In this document: positions 7,757-16,695 of the stretch, in pieces
Layout: every line of letters begins with the position of its first letter
Position numbering within the stretch: the first letter of the stretch is position 1
Assembly (NCBI GenBank): GCA_016792805.1
Contig: JAEUHX010000076.1
Location: 93,541 to 157,540, forward strand
DNA length: 64,000 nucleotides
Reading direction: 5' to 3'
Origin: Planctomycetota bacterium
Lineage (GTDB): Bacteria; Planctomycetota; UBA1135; JACQFD01
Position numbers and translations under genes: made by a program
Notes under the pieces: model-generated
The model's input: the letters and a program-made list of their open reading frames with translations, nothing else
Database searches by the model: none
What the model was told of the DNA's origin: nothing

Positions 7757-10615
7757 ATGCGATCGCTCGCCTGCACTCTGCTCATGGCCATGTCCATCAC
7801 GTCGTGTCAATCGCCCACGCCCTCGTCGGGCTCGCAGGCGGCCGCCGCCCCCTCGGGCGACGTGCTGCCGTTCCAAGCCGTGGAACACGAGCTCGCAAAC
7901 GGGCTGCGCGTGATCGTTGTGCCGACGAGCTACCCGAATCTCGTTTCATTACAGATCCCGGTGCAGACGGGCGCCCGGAATGAGGTCGAGCCCGGCAAGA
8001 CGGGCTTTGCCCATTTCTTCGAGCACATGATGTTCCGCGGCACGCGGAGCTACCCGCCGGAAAAGTATCAGGAGATCATCACGAAAGCCGGCGCGCGGCA
8101 AAATGCTTATACATCCGACGACTACACCAACTACCACATTACCTTCGCCAAGGAGGACTTGGAGGAGATTCTCAAGATCGAGGCTGACCGCTTCCAGCAC
8201 CTCGAGTACCCGCTTGAGGCGTTCCAAACCGAAGCGCGTGCCGTGCTCGGGGAGTACAATAAAAACAGCGCGAACCCGATCAATAAGCTTGATGAGGTGC
8301 AGCGTGAAAAGGCATTCCGAGCGCACACCTACAAGCACACCGCCATGGGCTTCCTTCCCGACATCGAGGACATGCCCAACCAGTTTGAGTACTCGCGTGT
8401 ATTCTTCGATCGTTGGTATCGGCCCGAGCGAACGACCATCGTGCTCGTCGGAGATGTGAACGCTGCAGAAGTGATCCCGATGGTGGAGCGTTACTGGTCG
8501 AGCTGGAAACGCGGCTCTGCCTCCGTGGAGATCCCCCAGGAGCCCGCGCCGACGGCGCCGGTCTATGCCCATGTGCCGTGGCCGACGCCGACACTGCCCT
8601 GGGTCACTGTAGCGTTCCATGGGCCGGCCTTCTCGGAGACTGAGAAAGACTACGCGGCCACTTCGCTCCTGTGCGAGCTTATGTTCGGATCCACTTCGGA
8701 TCTGTATCAGCAGCTCGTCGTGCGCGATCAGCTCGTCGACGCCCTCGATGCCGACGTCCCCGCGTCCGCCGACCCGTCTCTCACCACGGCCTACGCGCGC
8801 GTGAAAGATGCCAAGAATGCACTGGCCGTTCGTGACGCGTTGCTCAAGGCCTTCGCAACCGCGCGCTCGGCGCCGCTCTCGGTCGAGCGCGTCGAAGCCG
8901 GCAAGAAGAATCTCCGCTACCGCTTCGCGCGCACGCTGGACAACTCCGAGTCGATCGGCGCCGCGCTCGCGCGATTTGTGCGCCATCGCCGGTCGTTCCA
9001 GACACTCAACCGCCTGTACTCGGTCTATGCGTCGCTCACGCCGCAGGATCTCCATGCCGCGGCCCAACGTTACTTCCAGGATTCGCGCCTCGTCGTCACG
9101 ACGCTCTCCCACGAGGCGCTCCCCGCGGGAATCGACCGAGCTCCGGCTCTCGCGTCGCTCGCGCCGAAAGCCGCAGATACATCGGCCCCCGAGATTCCGC
9201 TTGTCGAGCTCCGATCGCCCAACCGCCAGCTCACGCTGAGCTTCTGTTTCCTCGCCGGCTCGGCCTGCGATCCCCCTGGCAAAGAAGGGCTCGCTGCGCT
9301 CGCAGGCGCCATGCTTACAGAAGGCGGAAGCTCCGCTCGCACCATCGAGGAGATCCGCACGGCTCTCTTTCCCGTCGCGGGCTCTTTCGGGGCGCAGGTC
9401 GACCGGGAGATGTTCACTCTCGTCGGATCGATCCACCGGGATAACTTGGATCTGTGGCTCGACGTCGCGCTCCCGCAGCTGCTCGCCCCGGGCCTCCGTC
9501 CGGAGGATTTTCAGCGTATCCTCGAGGCCCAGCGCAACGCGCTCATCGAAGACTTGCGTTCCAGCAACGATGAGGAACTCGGCAAGGAGCGGCTGCAATC
9601 ATTGATCTTCACAGGAACGCCCTATGGCCACCCGACGCTCGGCACCGTCGAGAGCCTCGGCCGCATCACGCTGGACGATGTGAAGCAGTTCCTTTCTCAA
9701 CATGTGACCGCTTCCCGCCTCACGCTCGGTCTCGCCGGCGACGCACCGGCCGATCTCGCGGCGAAGCTGCGCGCCCGCCTCGCTTCACTCGGCGCCGGCA
9801 GTCCGGCGGCGGCCGTCGTTCCGAAGGCGCGCGCGCCCCAGGGAATCGAGTTGGAGATCGTACAGAAGGACACGCGCGCGACGGCGATCTCCTTCGGCCA
9901 CCCCATCGAGGTCACGCGCGCGCATCCCGACTTCGCCGCGCTCTCCGTGGCGCGTGCGTGGCTCGGCGAGCACCGCTCTTCGATGTCGCACCTGTATCAG
10001 CGCATCCGTGAGATCCGGGGCATGAACTACGGCGACTACGCCTACATCGAGGCGTTTCCTCGCGGGATGTTCCAATTCTTCCCGGATGCGAACTTGGCGC
10101 GGCGTGCTCAGATTTTTGAAATTTGGATCCGCCCTGTGCCGCCCGTGCAGGCGCACCATGCGCTCCGCATCGCGATCCATGAGCTTCGGTCTCTTATTCG
10201 CAGCGGACTCTCGAAGGAGGATTTCGAGACGACGAGGGCGTACCTCATGAAGAATGTATATCTTCTTACCGGAACGCAGCCCTTACAGCTCGGGTACGCG
10301 CTCGACAGCCGTTTCTATGGCATCGGCGACTTCGCGGCGACGATGCGTGAGCGGCTCGCCAAGCTCACGCTCGAAGAGGTGAATGGAGCCATCCGCAAGC
10401 ACCTCTCCGGCGAGAATCTCTATGTCGTCTGCATCACCAAAGATGCGGCCGCGCTCAAGGACGCCCTGATTTCCGATGCTCCCTCTTCGATCGAATACAG
10501 CTCGGCGAAACCGCCGGAGTTGCTGGCGGAGGATGCGGTCATCGGCAAGATGCGGCTCGGCATCTCGGCAGAGAAAGTCCGAATCACGCCGGTCGAGCAG
10601 GTCTTCGCCCGGTAG
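7757..10615 (+). CDS. M16 family zinc metalloprotease, double-length lipoprotein
   Basis: Pitrilysin/insulinase-type peptidase (952 aa) with two tandem M16 A/B units, expected to degrade peptides in a closed chamber. The signal sequence ends MSITSCQS, a lipobox, so the enzyme is probably lipid-anchored. The inverted zinc motif HFFEH is at about residues 86-90, and the third ligand Glu lies in GEYNKN at about 166, the expected 76 residues further on; the first unit is therefore catalytically complete. The second half (from about residue 480) is the non-catalytic partner with FCFLAGSACDPPGKEGLAAL in place of the zinc site. An AGGA precedes the ATG. Contrast with the two zinc-less M16 genes at 39.9-43.0 kb. 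Confidence 0.92.
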   Translation: MRSLACTLLMAMSITSCQSPTPSSGSQAAAAPSGDVLPFQAVEHELANGLRVIVVPTSYPNLVSLQIPVQTGARNEVEPGKTGFAHFFEHMMFRGTRSYPPEKYQEIITKAGARQNAYTSDDYTNYHITFAKEDLEEILKIEADRFQHLEYPLEAFQTEARAVLGEYNKNSANPINKLDEVQREKAFRAHTYKHTAMGFLPDIEDMPNQFEYSRVFFDRWYRPERTTIVLVGDVNAAEVIPMVERYWSSWKRGSASVEIPQEPAPTAPVYAHVPWPTPTLPWVTVAFHGPAFSETEKDYAATSLLCELMFGSTSDLYQQLVVRDQLVDALDADVPASADPSLTTAYARVKDAKNALAVRDALLKAFATARSAPLSVERVEAGKKNLRYRFARTLDNSESIGAALARFVRHRRSFQTLNRLYSVYASLTPQDLHAAAQRYFQDSRLVVTTLSHEALPAGIDRAPALASLAPKAADTSAPEIPLVELRSPNRQLTLSFCFLAGSACDPPGKEGLAALAGAMLTEGGSSARTIEEIRTALFPVAGSFGAQVDREMFTLVGSIHRDNLDLWLDVALPQLLAPGLRPEDFQRILEAQRNALIEDLRSSNDEELGKERLQSLIFTGTPYGHPTLGTVESLGRITLDDVKQFLSQHVTASRLTLGLAGDAPADLAAKLRARLASLGAGSPAAAVVPKARAPQGIELEIVQKDTRATAISFGHPIEVTRAHPDFAALSVARAWLGEHRSSMSHLYQRIREIRGMNYGDYAYIEAFPRGMFQFFPDANLARRAQIFEIWIRPVPPVQAHHALRIAIHELRSLIRSGLSKEDFETTRAYLMKNVYLLTGTQPLQLGYALDSRFYGIGDFAATMRERLAKLTLEEVNGAIRKHLSGENLYVVCITKDAAALKDALISDAPSSIEYSSAKPPELLAEDAVIGKMRLGISAEKVRITPVEQVFAR

Positions 10616-10628
10616 GGCCCGCAAAATG

Positions 10629-10654
10629 CCCCTGCGGCGGCGGCGCCGCGGGGG
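10629..10654 (+). terminator. GC-rich hairpin between the M16 protease and the FG-GAP gene
   Basis: A 10-bp stem (CCCCTGCGGC with GCCGCGGGGG, one T-G pair) and a 6-base loop lie 14 bases after the M16 stop codon and end 30 bases before the next ATG. There is no T-tract, so it is at best an RNA 3'-end or attenuator structure rather than a classical intrinsic terminator. Confidence 0.3.
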
Positions 10655-10684
10655 TAGAGTCGGGGCGTCCTCAAGGTGCACCCG

Positions 10685-13243
10685 ATGGCCGCTTGGCTTC
10701 TGCCTCGTCGACTCGGAATCGCTTCGGGCGTTGCCCTCGCGATCTGTGGTATTTCGCGGAAAGCGTCCGCACAAGCCGCAGCACTCTTCCCCGGCCGGGA
10801 AATCGCTGCCGGCAATTATCCGGCACAGGTGCTCGTCGGGAATCTGAACGGCGATGGCCTTGCCGACCTCGTGGCGCTGAATCTTTTTTATGACAGCGTC
10901 ACCCATCAGCTCGGCGCGTCAAATGGCACTTTTCCTGCTGTCAGCTCCGCGGCCGTGCCGGCCGAGCCCGTCGCTGGCGAGTTGCGCGATGTCGACGGCG
11001 ACGGCCTCCTCGACGTGCTGGCGGTGTGTCGCACTGGCGGCCGCCTCGCCTGGCTGCTCGGCCAGCCGGGCGGAATCCCTGCGCCGGCCCAGAGCGTTCC
11101 GGTGGCCTCTGCACCGGAACTCCTCGCCGTCGGCGATTTCGACGGCGACGGCAGGCTCGACGCCGTGACAGCGTCCGTTTCGTCGACGGCCGCCTCCCGC
11201 ATCTCGGACATTGCGGGAGGCGCGCTTCCACTGGGGATTACACTTCCGGCCAAGCCCGTGGCGATGGCTGCTGCCGATTTCGATCTCGACGGCGATCTCG
11301 ATCTCGCGCAGAGCTCACAAAACGGAGCGCTGTTCGTTCTCAAGAATTCGGGCGGAGCGCTCGCCGCCGACCCAGCGCTCGCGAGCGACCTCGGAGCGGG
11401 CGGCGTCGCGGAGGGCGACTGGAATCTTGACGGCCGCCCCGATCTGGCCGTCGCGTCGCCCACGGCGTCTCAAGTGATACTCTTTCTCGGCGGCTCTGCG
11501 GGCGCGTGGAGCGCCGCACCTTCGCTGTCGGCTCCCCAGGGCTCGAGTCGACTTCTCTCCGTCGATCTCGATCTCGACGGAGATCGAGACCTCGTCTCAG
11601 CGAGCGTGGCTTCCTTCCGCGCGCGGTGCCATCTGATTGCTCCGGGGAATTTGTGGACTTCTCCGCTGGATACGCACCTTTCGACGACGGTCTCTTCGCT
11701 CACCATTGGAGACGCCGACAACGACGGCCTCCCCGACCTGCTTCTTACAAAATATACCCCGGACACGGTCACGATTCTCCGCGGACGAGGAGCGCAAGGG
11801 TTCGAGTCCTACCGGCTCGCGTCCGTTGAGAATTACCATACACACCTTGGCGTTGGAGATCTGAACCTCGATGGGCGGCCCGACGTGGCCACCATCGACC
11901 ACGGAACGGGCGACCTCATGGCACTCCTTCAGGTGCCCAACGGTGAGTTCTCCGACCCGATCCGCTCGACGGTGGGTGCCGTGGCAAGGACGCTCGACCT
12001 CGCCGACATCAATGGCGACGGCGTTCTCGATTGCGCATCGGCACATCACATCTTGAGCCGGCTCGCGCTCTATCTCGGACAGGGCGACGGCAGCTTTCTG
12101 CCGATCGCGCCGATTGCGATTCCCCACGCACCCTGGGAGACAGTGTTCGCGGATTTCAATCAGGACGGCCGAAACGATTTTGTCACATCACAGAACCTTG
12201 CCAAATACACGCATGCGCAGGCCGGCAATGGTGACGGCACGTTCGTATTTGCGAGTCTCGCGCTGATGCTCAATTCTCCGGAGCGACTCGCGTACGGCGA
12301 TGTCGACGGCGATGGGCGCGGCGATCTGGGAGTTACATTCTCGGGCGCCGCGGAACTCGCTGTGGTGCGTTCCGAAGGAGGTGCTTCCTTCCAAACGAGT
12401 GCCTACGTGCCGGGCATGGGACCCTCACAGGGCGGGCTGTTCGACGACCTTGATGGAGACGGTGACATCGATGCAGCATTCGCGCTGCTGGCGAGCGGAG
12501 CCCTCCAGGTGAGCGCGAACCAGAATGGTGTGCTCGCGGCGCCGCTCGCATTTCCGACCGGCGGTTTTCCGAGTGCCGTGGGCGCTGGCGATCTCAACGG
12601 CGATGGGCGCACCGATCTCGTAAGCGGAAATGTGGAGATGAGCGTTTCCATCCTGCTCGGGCAAGGGGGACTCTCCTTTTCCGGTCCGACGGCATTCTCA
12701 GCATCCGACTGGGTCGAGGAACTCGAGGTATGCGATATGGACGGCGACGGCTATCTTGACATTGTAACAAATTGTCCCTCGGCGCCTGGACTCTGCATTC
12801 TCAAGAATCGAAGGGCGCAGCCAGCTTCGACGTGGCCTCTTGGTGGGAGCACCCTCGGATGCCGCGGGGCGCTCGGGCTCGCGGCGAGCGGACCGCCGGC
12901 AGTCGGGAACGTACAATTTGCTTTCCAGCTCACCCAGGCGCCGTCCCGAGCGGACGGAGTACTCCTCATCGGCGACGCCGGAGCGCCAGCGGGCCTCGAT
13001 CTCTTCGGGTGGGGCGTTCCGCTCTACCTATCTCTGTCGGCGTCGCACGAGCTCTACGCGGCCGGAGTGCGCGCGTCGTGGGCCGGCGCCGCCGATGTCG
13101 CGGCGCCGATTCCCAACGTTCCGTCCTTGGCCGGCAAGAATTATTACGCCCAGGCGCTTTGGCTCGAGCCCGCAAGCGAGACCTGCTCGCCGAGCCCGCT
13201 GCCGATCGTCTCCTCCCGCGCGCTACGCGTGGCGATTTTGTGA
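10685..13243 (+). CDS. Secreted FG-GAP/VCBS repeat protein with shared C-terminal domain (copy A)
   Basis: An 852-aa exported protein. The signal peptide runs to about residue 30 (ends KASAQA). The body is about a dozen FG-GAP/VCBS repeats of 45-60 residues, each with an Asp-rich calcium-type loop such as DVDGDGLLD, DFDGDGRLD or DLDGDGDID, giving beta-propeller blades as in integrin alpha heads. From about residue 710 comes a different domain of about 135 residues: GCRGALGL near its start, PSLAGKNYYAQAL, and ETCSPSP followed by SSRALRVAIL at the very end. The same domain ends the genes at 16.7 and 35.6 kb. An AAGG eight bases before the ATG supports this start over a GTG three codons earlier. 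Role unknown; adhesion or surface binding is an inference. Confidence 0.82.
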   Translation: MAAWLLPRRLGIASGVALAICGISRKASAQAAALFPGREIAAGNYPAQVLVGNLNGDGLADLVALNLFYDSVTHQLGASNGTFPAVSSAAVPAEPVAGELRDVDGDGLLDVLAVCRTGGRLAWLLGQPGGIPAPAQSVPVASAPELLAVGDFDGDGRLDAVTASVSSTAASRISDIAGGALPLGITLPAKPVAMAAADFDLDGDLDLAQSSQNGALFVLKNSGGALAADPALASDLGAGGVAEGDWNLDGRPDLAVASPTASQVILFLGGSAGAWSAAPSLSAPQGSSRLLSVDLDLDGDRDLVSASVASFRARCHLIAPGNLWTSPLDTHLSTTVSSLTIGDADNDGLPDLLLTKYTPDTVTILRGRGAQGFESYRLASVENYHTHLGVGDLNLDGRPDVATIDHGTGDLMALLQVPNGEFSDPIRSTVGAVARTLDLADINGDGVLDCASAHHILSRLALYLGQGDGSFLPIAPIAIPHAPWETVFADFNQDGRNDFVTSQNLAKYTHAQAGNGDGTFVFASLALMLNSPERLAYGDVDGDGRGDLGVTFSGAAELAVVRSEGGASFQTSAYVPGMGPSQGGLFDDLDGDGDIDAAFALLASGALQVSANQNGVLAAPLAFPTGGFPSAVGAGDLNGDGRTDLVSGNVEMSVSILLGQGGLSFSGPTAFSASDWVEELEVCDMDGDGYLDIVTNCPSAPGLCILKNRRAQPASTWPLGGSTLGCRGALGLAASGPPAVGNVQFAFQLTQAPSRADGVLLIGDAGAPAGLDLFGWGVPLYLSLSASHELYAAGVRASWAGAADVAAPIPNVPSLAGKNYYAQALWLEPASETCSPSPLPIVSSRALRVAIL

Positions 13244-13287
13244 TCGCCGGCTGAAGCGCTTTGGCCGTGGGCGGCAATACGAAGAGG

Positions 13288-16080
13288 ATGGCCGACTCGA
13301 ATTTCCCACATCTCGACCTTCTCCTCGCCCACCGCAGCTTCCTCCGCGGCCTCGCGCGCGCCCTGTCTGACCCGTCGAGCGTCGACGACATCGAGCAGGA
13401 AACGTGGCTTTCGGCGCTGCGGAGCGCTCCCCGCGGTCCCGAGCTCGCGCGCCCCTGGATCGTCCGTGTCGTCCGAGGTGTGGCGGCCCTGAGACATCGG
13501 GAGCGCGCGCGGAGGGAGCGCCGGGAGCGCGTTGTGGCGCGCGAATCGCGCGTCGCCGCTGCCGACCGGCTCGTGGAGTCCGAAGCGGCACGGCAGGCCG
13601 TCGTCGAAGCATTATTACAGATCGAGGAGCCGTATCGGGAAGCATTGATCCTTCGTTTTTATGAAGATCTGCCGCCGCGCGAGATCGCTCGGCGGCTCGG
13701 CATTCCCGCGGCAACCGTTCGCACGCGCGTGCGCCGCGGTGTCGATGCGCTGCGAAGCAAGCTCGTTGCTCGAGGACTGCTTCCGCCCATCGATCTGGAT
13801 TCTTCTCCATCGAGTCGCAGCCGATTGGGAAGCGCTGTGGCGGCGAGTGCCCTCATTTTGTGTGTCATTTCATTCATCGCTTGGAGAGTCGCGCCGAAGG
13901 TTCTCTCCTGGGGCTCGGCTCCGGAAGTTGCTACAAGTCTTCCCAACCATGAAACGCCTCGAAACGGTGCTGTCGCGCGCGTCGACGGTCCGCCGATTCC
14001 TCGGGCTGCCGCAGCGCTCCCTGCGGCCGAGATGATTGTTACAGGAAAGGTTTTCTATGAAGATACAGGATCTCCCGTTTCGGGAGGTACTCTTCGCCTT
14101 CGGACGAATAGCCTTGAGGTGGATGCGCCGGAGACGTGGAAGGAACTCGCTGTGTCGGCGCGCCCATGGAATGAGCTGAGCCGCCGCCGTGCGATGCTTG
14201 CGATGGGAGGCGCTCGCTTTCGCTGGACCGCTTCGGTTCAAACAGATGGTTCCTTCAGCCTCGAGATCGGCGGTTCCCCGCCGGGCGCCCAGATCGAGCT
14301 CCATCATCCGCACGCAATTCTGTTTGCGCCCGCGAGCATTCCTGACGTCGGTTCCGATGGGAGACGCCCGGTCGTGGAGCTTCTCGCGAAGCCTGCTGGA
14401 GCCATTCGCGGAGTGGTGCGTGAGGAAGGAGGCCAGGCAGTGGCGGGCGCGCTGGTTCAGGGCGTCTCCCGCCGATTCCCTAGCCCATCTGTGGGAATTC
14501 GCGACGCACTGACCGATGCGCGAGGCGTCTACTCCCTGGAAGGGCTTCACCCTGGCGAATGGGAGGTCACAGTTCAGCCGGTTCGCCATGCGCCGCGCGG
14601 TGGATTCTTGGTCTCTGTCGAGGCTCGCTCCACGGCGGAGCTCGACATCGCATTGAGCGCGGGCGCGACCGCGCGCGGAAAAGTGCAGGACTCCTCGGGG
14701 GCTCCCATTCCGGGAGTGGACGTGGCCGCAATGCCGGCGCGTCGGGGCGTTCAAGTCGGCGGCGTCGCGGGGACGCTGACCCTCCCAGCTAGATTTGTTA
14801 CAACCGACGCGGAGGGTACGTTTCAGTTGGAGGGGCTCGAGCCGGCTCCGACGGTTCTGTCGCTTCACGCGCCCGGCTGGCGCGTGGTGAGCGTGCCGGA
14901 GCCGTGGACTCCCGGAGACGCTTCGGTTGGGAGCGACCTCCAGGTCGTTCTGGACCGCGGAGAGACTCTGCGGGGAAGAATTGTGGTCCCCGCAGGGCTC
15001 CAAACGGGGCCGCTTCGCGTGTGCACCCGGGCCGACCGATTGCAACGCATCGCGGGGGACGGCCATTCGAAGCCGCGCGCCGGCCAGCGCGACGAGCCGG
15101 TGAGCGAAGACGGAACGTTCGAGGTGACGGGACTCGACGATGGGCCGCTCGAATTCACCATTACAGAAGGGTCAAGGATCCGAGCCCGAGAGTGCAATAT
15201 TCGTGTCTCGAGCGGGTACGCAACAATCGTCCTTCCAAAGCCGGCGGCGATCCGCCTGCGCCTTGCACGCGAGGCCGACGGTGCTCCGATTCCCGAGGCG
15301 AGAATCGCGATCCTGAGGACGCTGCGAACGGAGGACAGCCGGACGAGCTTCGAAGAGAAGGCAACAATTCTAGAGACCGAGCCGGGGCGTTACGAGATTC
15401 GTGATCTTCTTCCGGGAGAAGTTCAAGTCGAAGTCAACACTCGGCGCGGCGGGCGAGCTGTTTCCGGCACGGTCCTGCTGCGCGCCGAAGAGACTCGGGA
15501 GGTGGAGCTCGCGGTGACGGAGCTCCAGCAAGCTCCTTCCAGGATCGCCGGGCGTGTCGTGGATGCCACCACGGGCGAACCGATTTGTGGTGTCGGAATC
15601 GAGATCGTCGTTCAAGGCGCGTTTCCGAGGGGCGCCTGGTCCTTCACCGATCGCACGGGGCGATTCCAAGTCCAACCTCCGGCGGCGGCCGAGTGGAAGG
15701 CGAGTCTATGGCATGAGCGCTACGGCGACAGAATCGTACAACTCCAGGGGGTCGATGTATCCAGCTCGAAGGAAATTGTGATATCGCTCACTGCTCCCGC
15801 CTCGGCGCGTGTGCAAGCCCGGTTCGCCGACGGGCGACCTGCGGAGGGGGCGCTCCTCGTCGCGTGGCCGCAACAAAACAATCGGGGAGACCTCGCACGG
15901 GCAGCCTATGTCGGCGCCGACGGTTTCGCACAATTCCGGCTGCTCGCGCCCGGGCCCACAAGCTTTCAGCTCTACTCGCTGCCGCCGCACCTCGCCGATC
16001 GCAGGGACCAGCTTCTCACGGCCGTGGCTGTGGACCTGAAGCCGGGGGCGCTTGCGGAGACCTCGCTCTCGAAAGAGTGA
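13288..16080 (+). CDS. ECF-like sigma factor fused by a membrane helix to carboxypeptidase-regulatory-like repeats
   Basis: A 930-aa protein in three parts. Residues 1-170: an ECF sigma-70 pair, region 2 with DDIEQETWLSALR and region 4 with EEPYREALILRFYEDLPPRE followed by ARRLGIPAATVRTRVRRG, a good helix-turn-helix. About 185-210: one transmembrane helix (ASALILCVISFIAW). The remaining 700 residues would be outside the cytoplasm and look like a series of CarboxypepD_reg/Ig-like beta domains, with recurring turns such as GVVREEGGQAVAGALV, GKVQDSSGAPIPGVDV and GRVVDATTGEPICGV. It follows an FG-GAP gene by 44 bp. The first ATG is used; TTG and GTG starts at 13261 and 13267 are possible. How a tethered sigma factor works is unclear: release by proteolysis or direct sensing by the outer repeats are both inferences. 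Confidence 0.82.
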   Translation: MADSNFPHLDLLLAHRSFLRGLARALSDPSSVDDIEQETWLSALRSAPRGPELARPWIVRVVRGVAALRHRERARRERRERVVARESRVAAADRLVESEAARQAVVEALLQIEEPYREALILRFYEDLPPREIARRLGIPAATVRTRVRRGVDALRSKLVARGLLPPIDLDSSPSSRSRLGSAVAASALILCVISFIAWRVAPKVLSWGSAPEVATSLPNHETPRNGAVARVDGPPIPRAAAALPAAEMIVTGKVFYEDTGSPVSGGTLRLRTNSLEVDAPETWKELAVSARPWNELSRRRAMLAMGGARFRWTASVQTDGSFSLEIGGSPPGAQIELHHPHAILFAPASIPDVGSDGRRPVVELLAKPAGAIRGVVREEGGQAVAGALVQGVSRRFPSPSVGIRDALTDARGVYSLEGLHPGEWEVTVQPVRHAPRGGFLVSVEARSTAELDIALSAGATARGKVQDSSGAPIPGVDVAAMPARRGVQVGGVAGTLTLPARFVTTDAEGTFQLEGLEPAPTVLSLHAPGWRVVSVPEPWTPGDASVGSDLQVVLDRGETLRGRIVVPAGLQTGPLRVCTRADRLQRIAGDGHSKPRAGQRDEPVSEDGTFEVTGLDDGPLEFTITEGSRIRARECNIRVSSGYATIVLPKPAAIRLRLAREADGAPIPEARIAILRTLRTEDSRTSFEEKATILETEPGRYEIRDLLPGEVQVEVNTRRGGRAVSGTVLLRAEETREVELAVTELQQAPSRIAGRVVDATTGEPICGVGIEIVVQGAFPRGAWSFTDRTGRFQVQPPAAAEWKASLWHERYGDRIVQLQGVDVSSSKEIVISLTAPASARVQARFADGRPAEGALLVAWPQQNNRGDLARAAYVGADGFAQFRLLAPGPTSFQLYSLPPHLADRRDQLLTAVAVDLKPGALAETSLSKE

Positions 16081-16133
16081 GATTCCCCGGCGCGAGGCGT
16101 TCTCGATGCAGGCGCCGCGGGTACCATGAGCGC

Positions 16134-16505
16134 ATGGCCAAGTTCCGACATCACATTTTCGTTTGTGAGAACGAGCGCCCTGCCGACCATCCGCGCGGGT
16201 CGTGCGCGGCTCGCGGCGGGACCGAGGTGCGCGAAGCTCTGAAGAAGGAGTGCGAGAAGCGCGGGTGGAAGGGGCTCGTGCGCGTGAACAAGGCCGGCTG
16301 CCTCGACCAGTGTCAAGTGGGTGTGGCCGCCGTCGTCTACCCCGAGCAGACCTGGTATGGCGGCCTGAAGGTGGAAGACGTGCCCAAGCTCTGCGACGCG
16401 CTCGAGCGCGGCGAGACGGTGGCGGGGCTGCGGGTTCCCGACGAGCACCTCACCGGCCGCGAAGGGAGCCTCTGGCACTCCGGCAACGTCGGCGGCGGCC
16501 ACTGA
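16134..16505 (+). CDS. [2Fe-2S] ferredoxin, thioredoxin-like fold
   Basis: A 123-aa (2Fe-2S) ferredoxin-domain protein of the Shethna/thioredoxin-like family, an electron carrier. It begins KFRHHIFVCENERP, with later cysteines in RGSC, and GCLDQCQVG supplying two more; this is the four-cysteine arrangement of the family. YPEQTWYGGLKVED and a C-terminal helix follow. A longer open frame extends upstream, but the segment before this ATG overlaps the sigma-factor gene and has no family similarity, so 16134 is chosen. Its redox partner is not evident; the Old Yellow Enzyme 3 kb downstream is one candidate, by proximity only. Confidence 0.87.
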   Translation: MAKFRHHIFVCENERPADHPRGSCAARGGTEVREALKKECEKRGWKGLVRVNKAGCLDQCQVGVAAVVYPEQTWYGGLKVEDVPKLCDALERGETVAGLRVPDEHLTGREGSLWHSGNVGGGH

Positions 16506-16695
16506 GCCGGCGGGGGTGTTGGTATCCGGGGTATTCTTCCCCGTCCATCAGCATCCGTGGGGGTCGGGCGTGCGAAATGCGCCTGGCCGGGAACTCGCCG
16601 GCCCCAGGCTCCTCTCCAAACCCCCACCACGGCGCGCTGAGCTGTTCCGCGAAGGGGCGGTTCTCCGCTGGTGGTTGGACCGACCTCACCTTCGT

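Noticed and set aside
7949..9598. Minus-strand open frame of 549 codons
   Set aside because: It lies entirely antisense to the well-supported M16 protease and has the Arg/Glu-rich composition typical of mirror frames in GC-rich genes.
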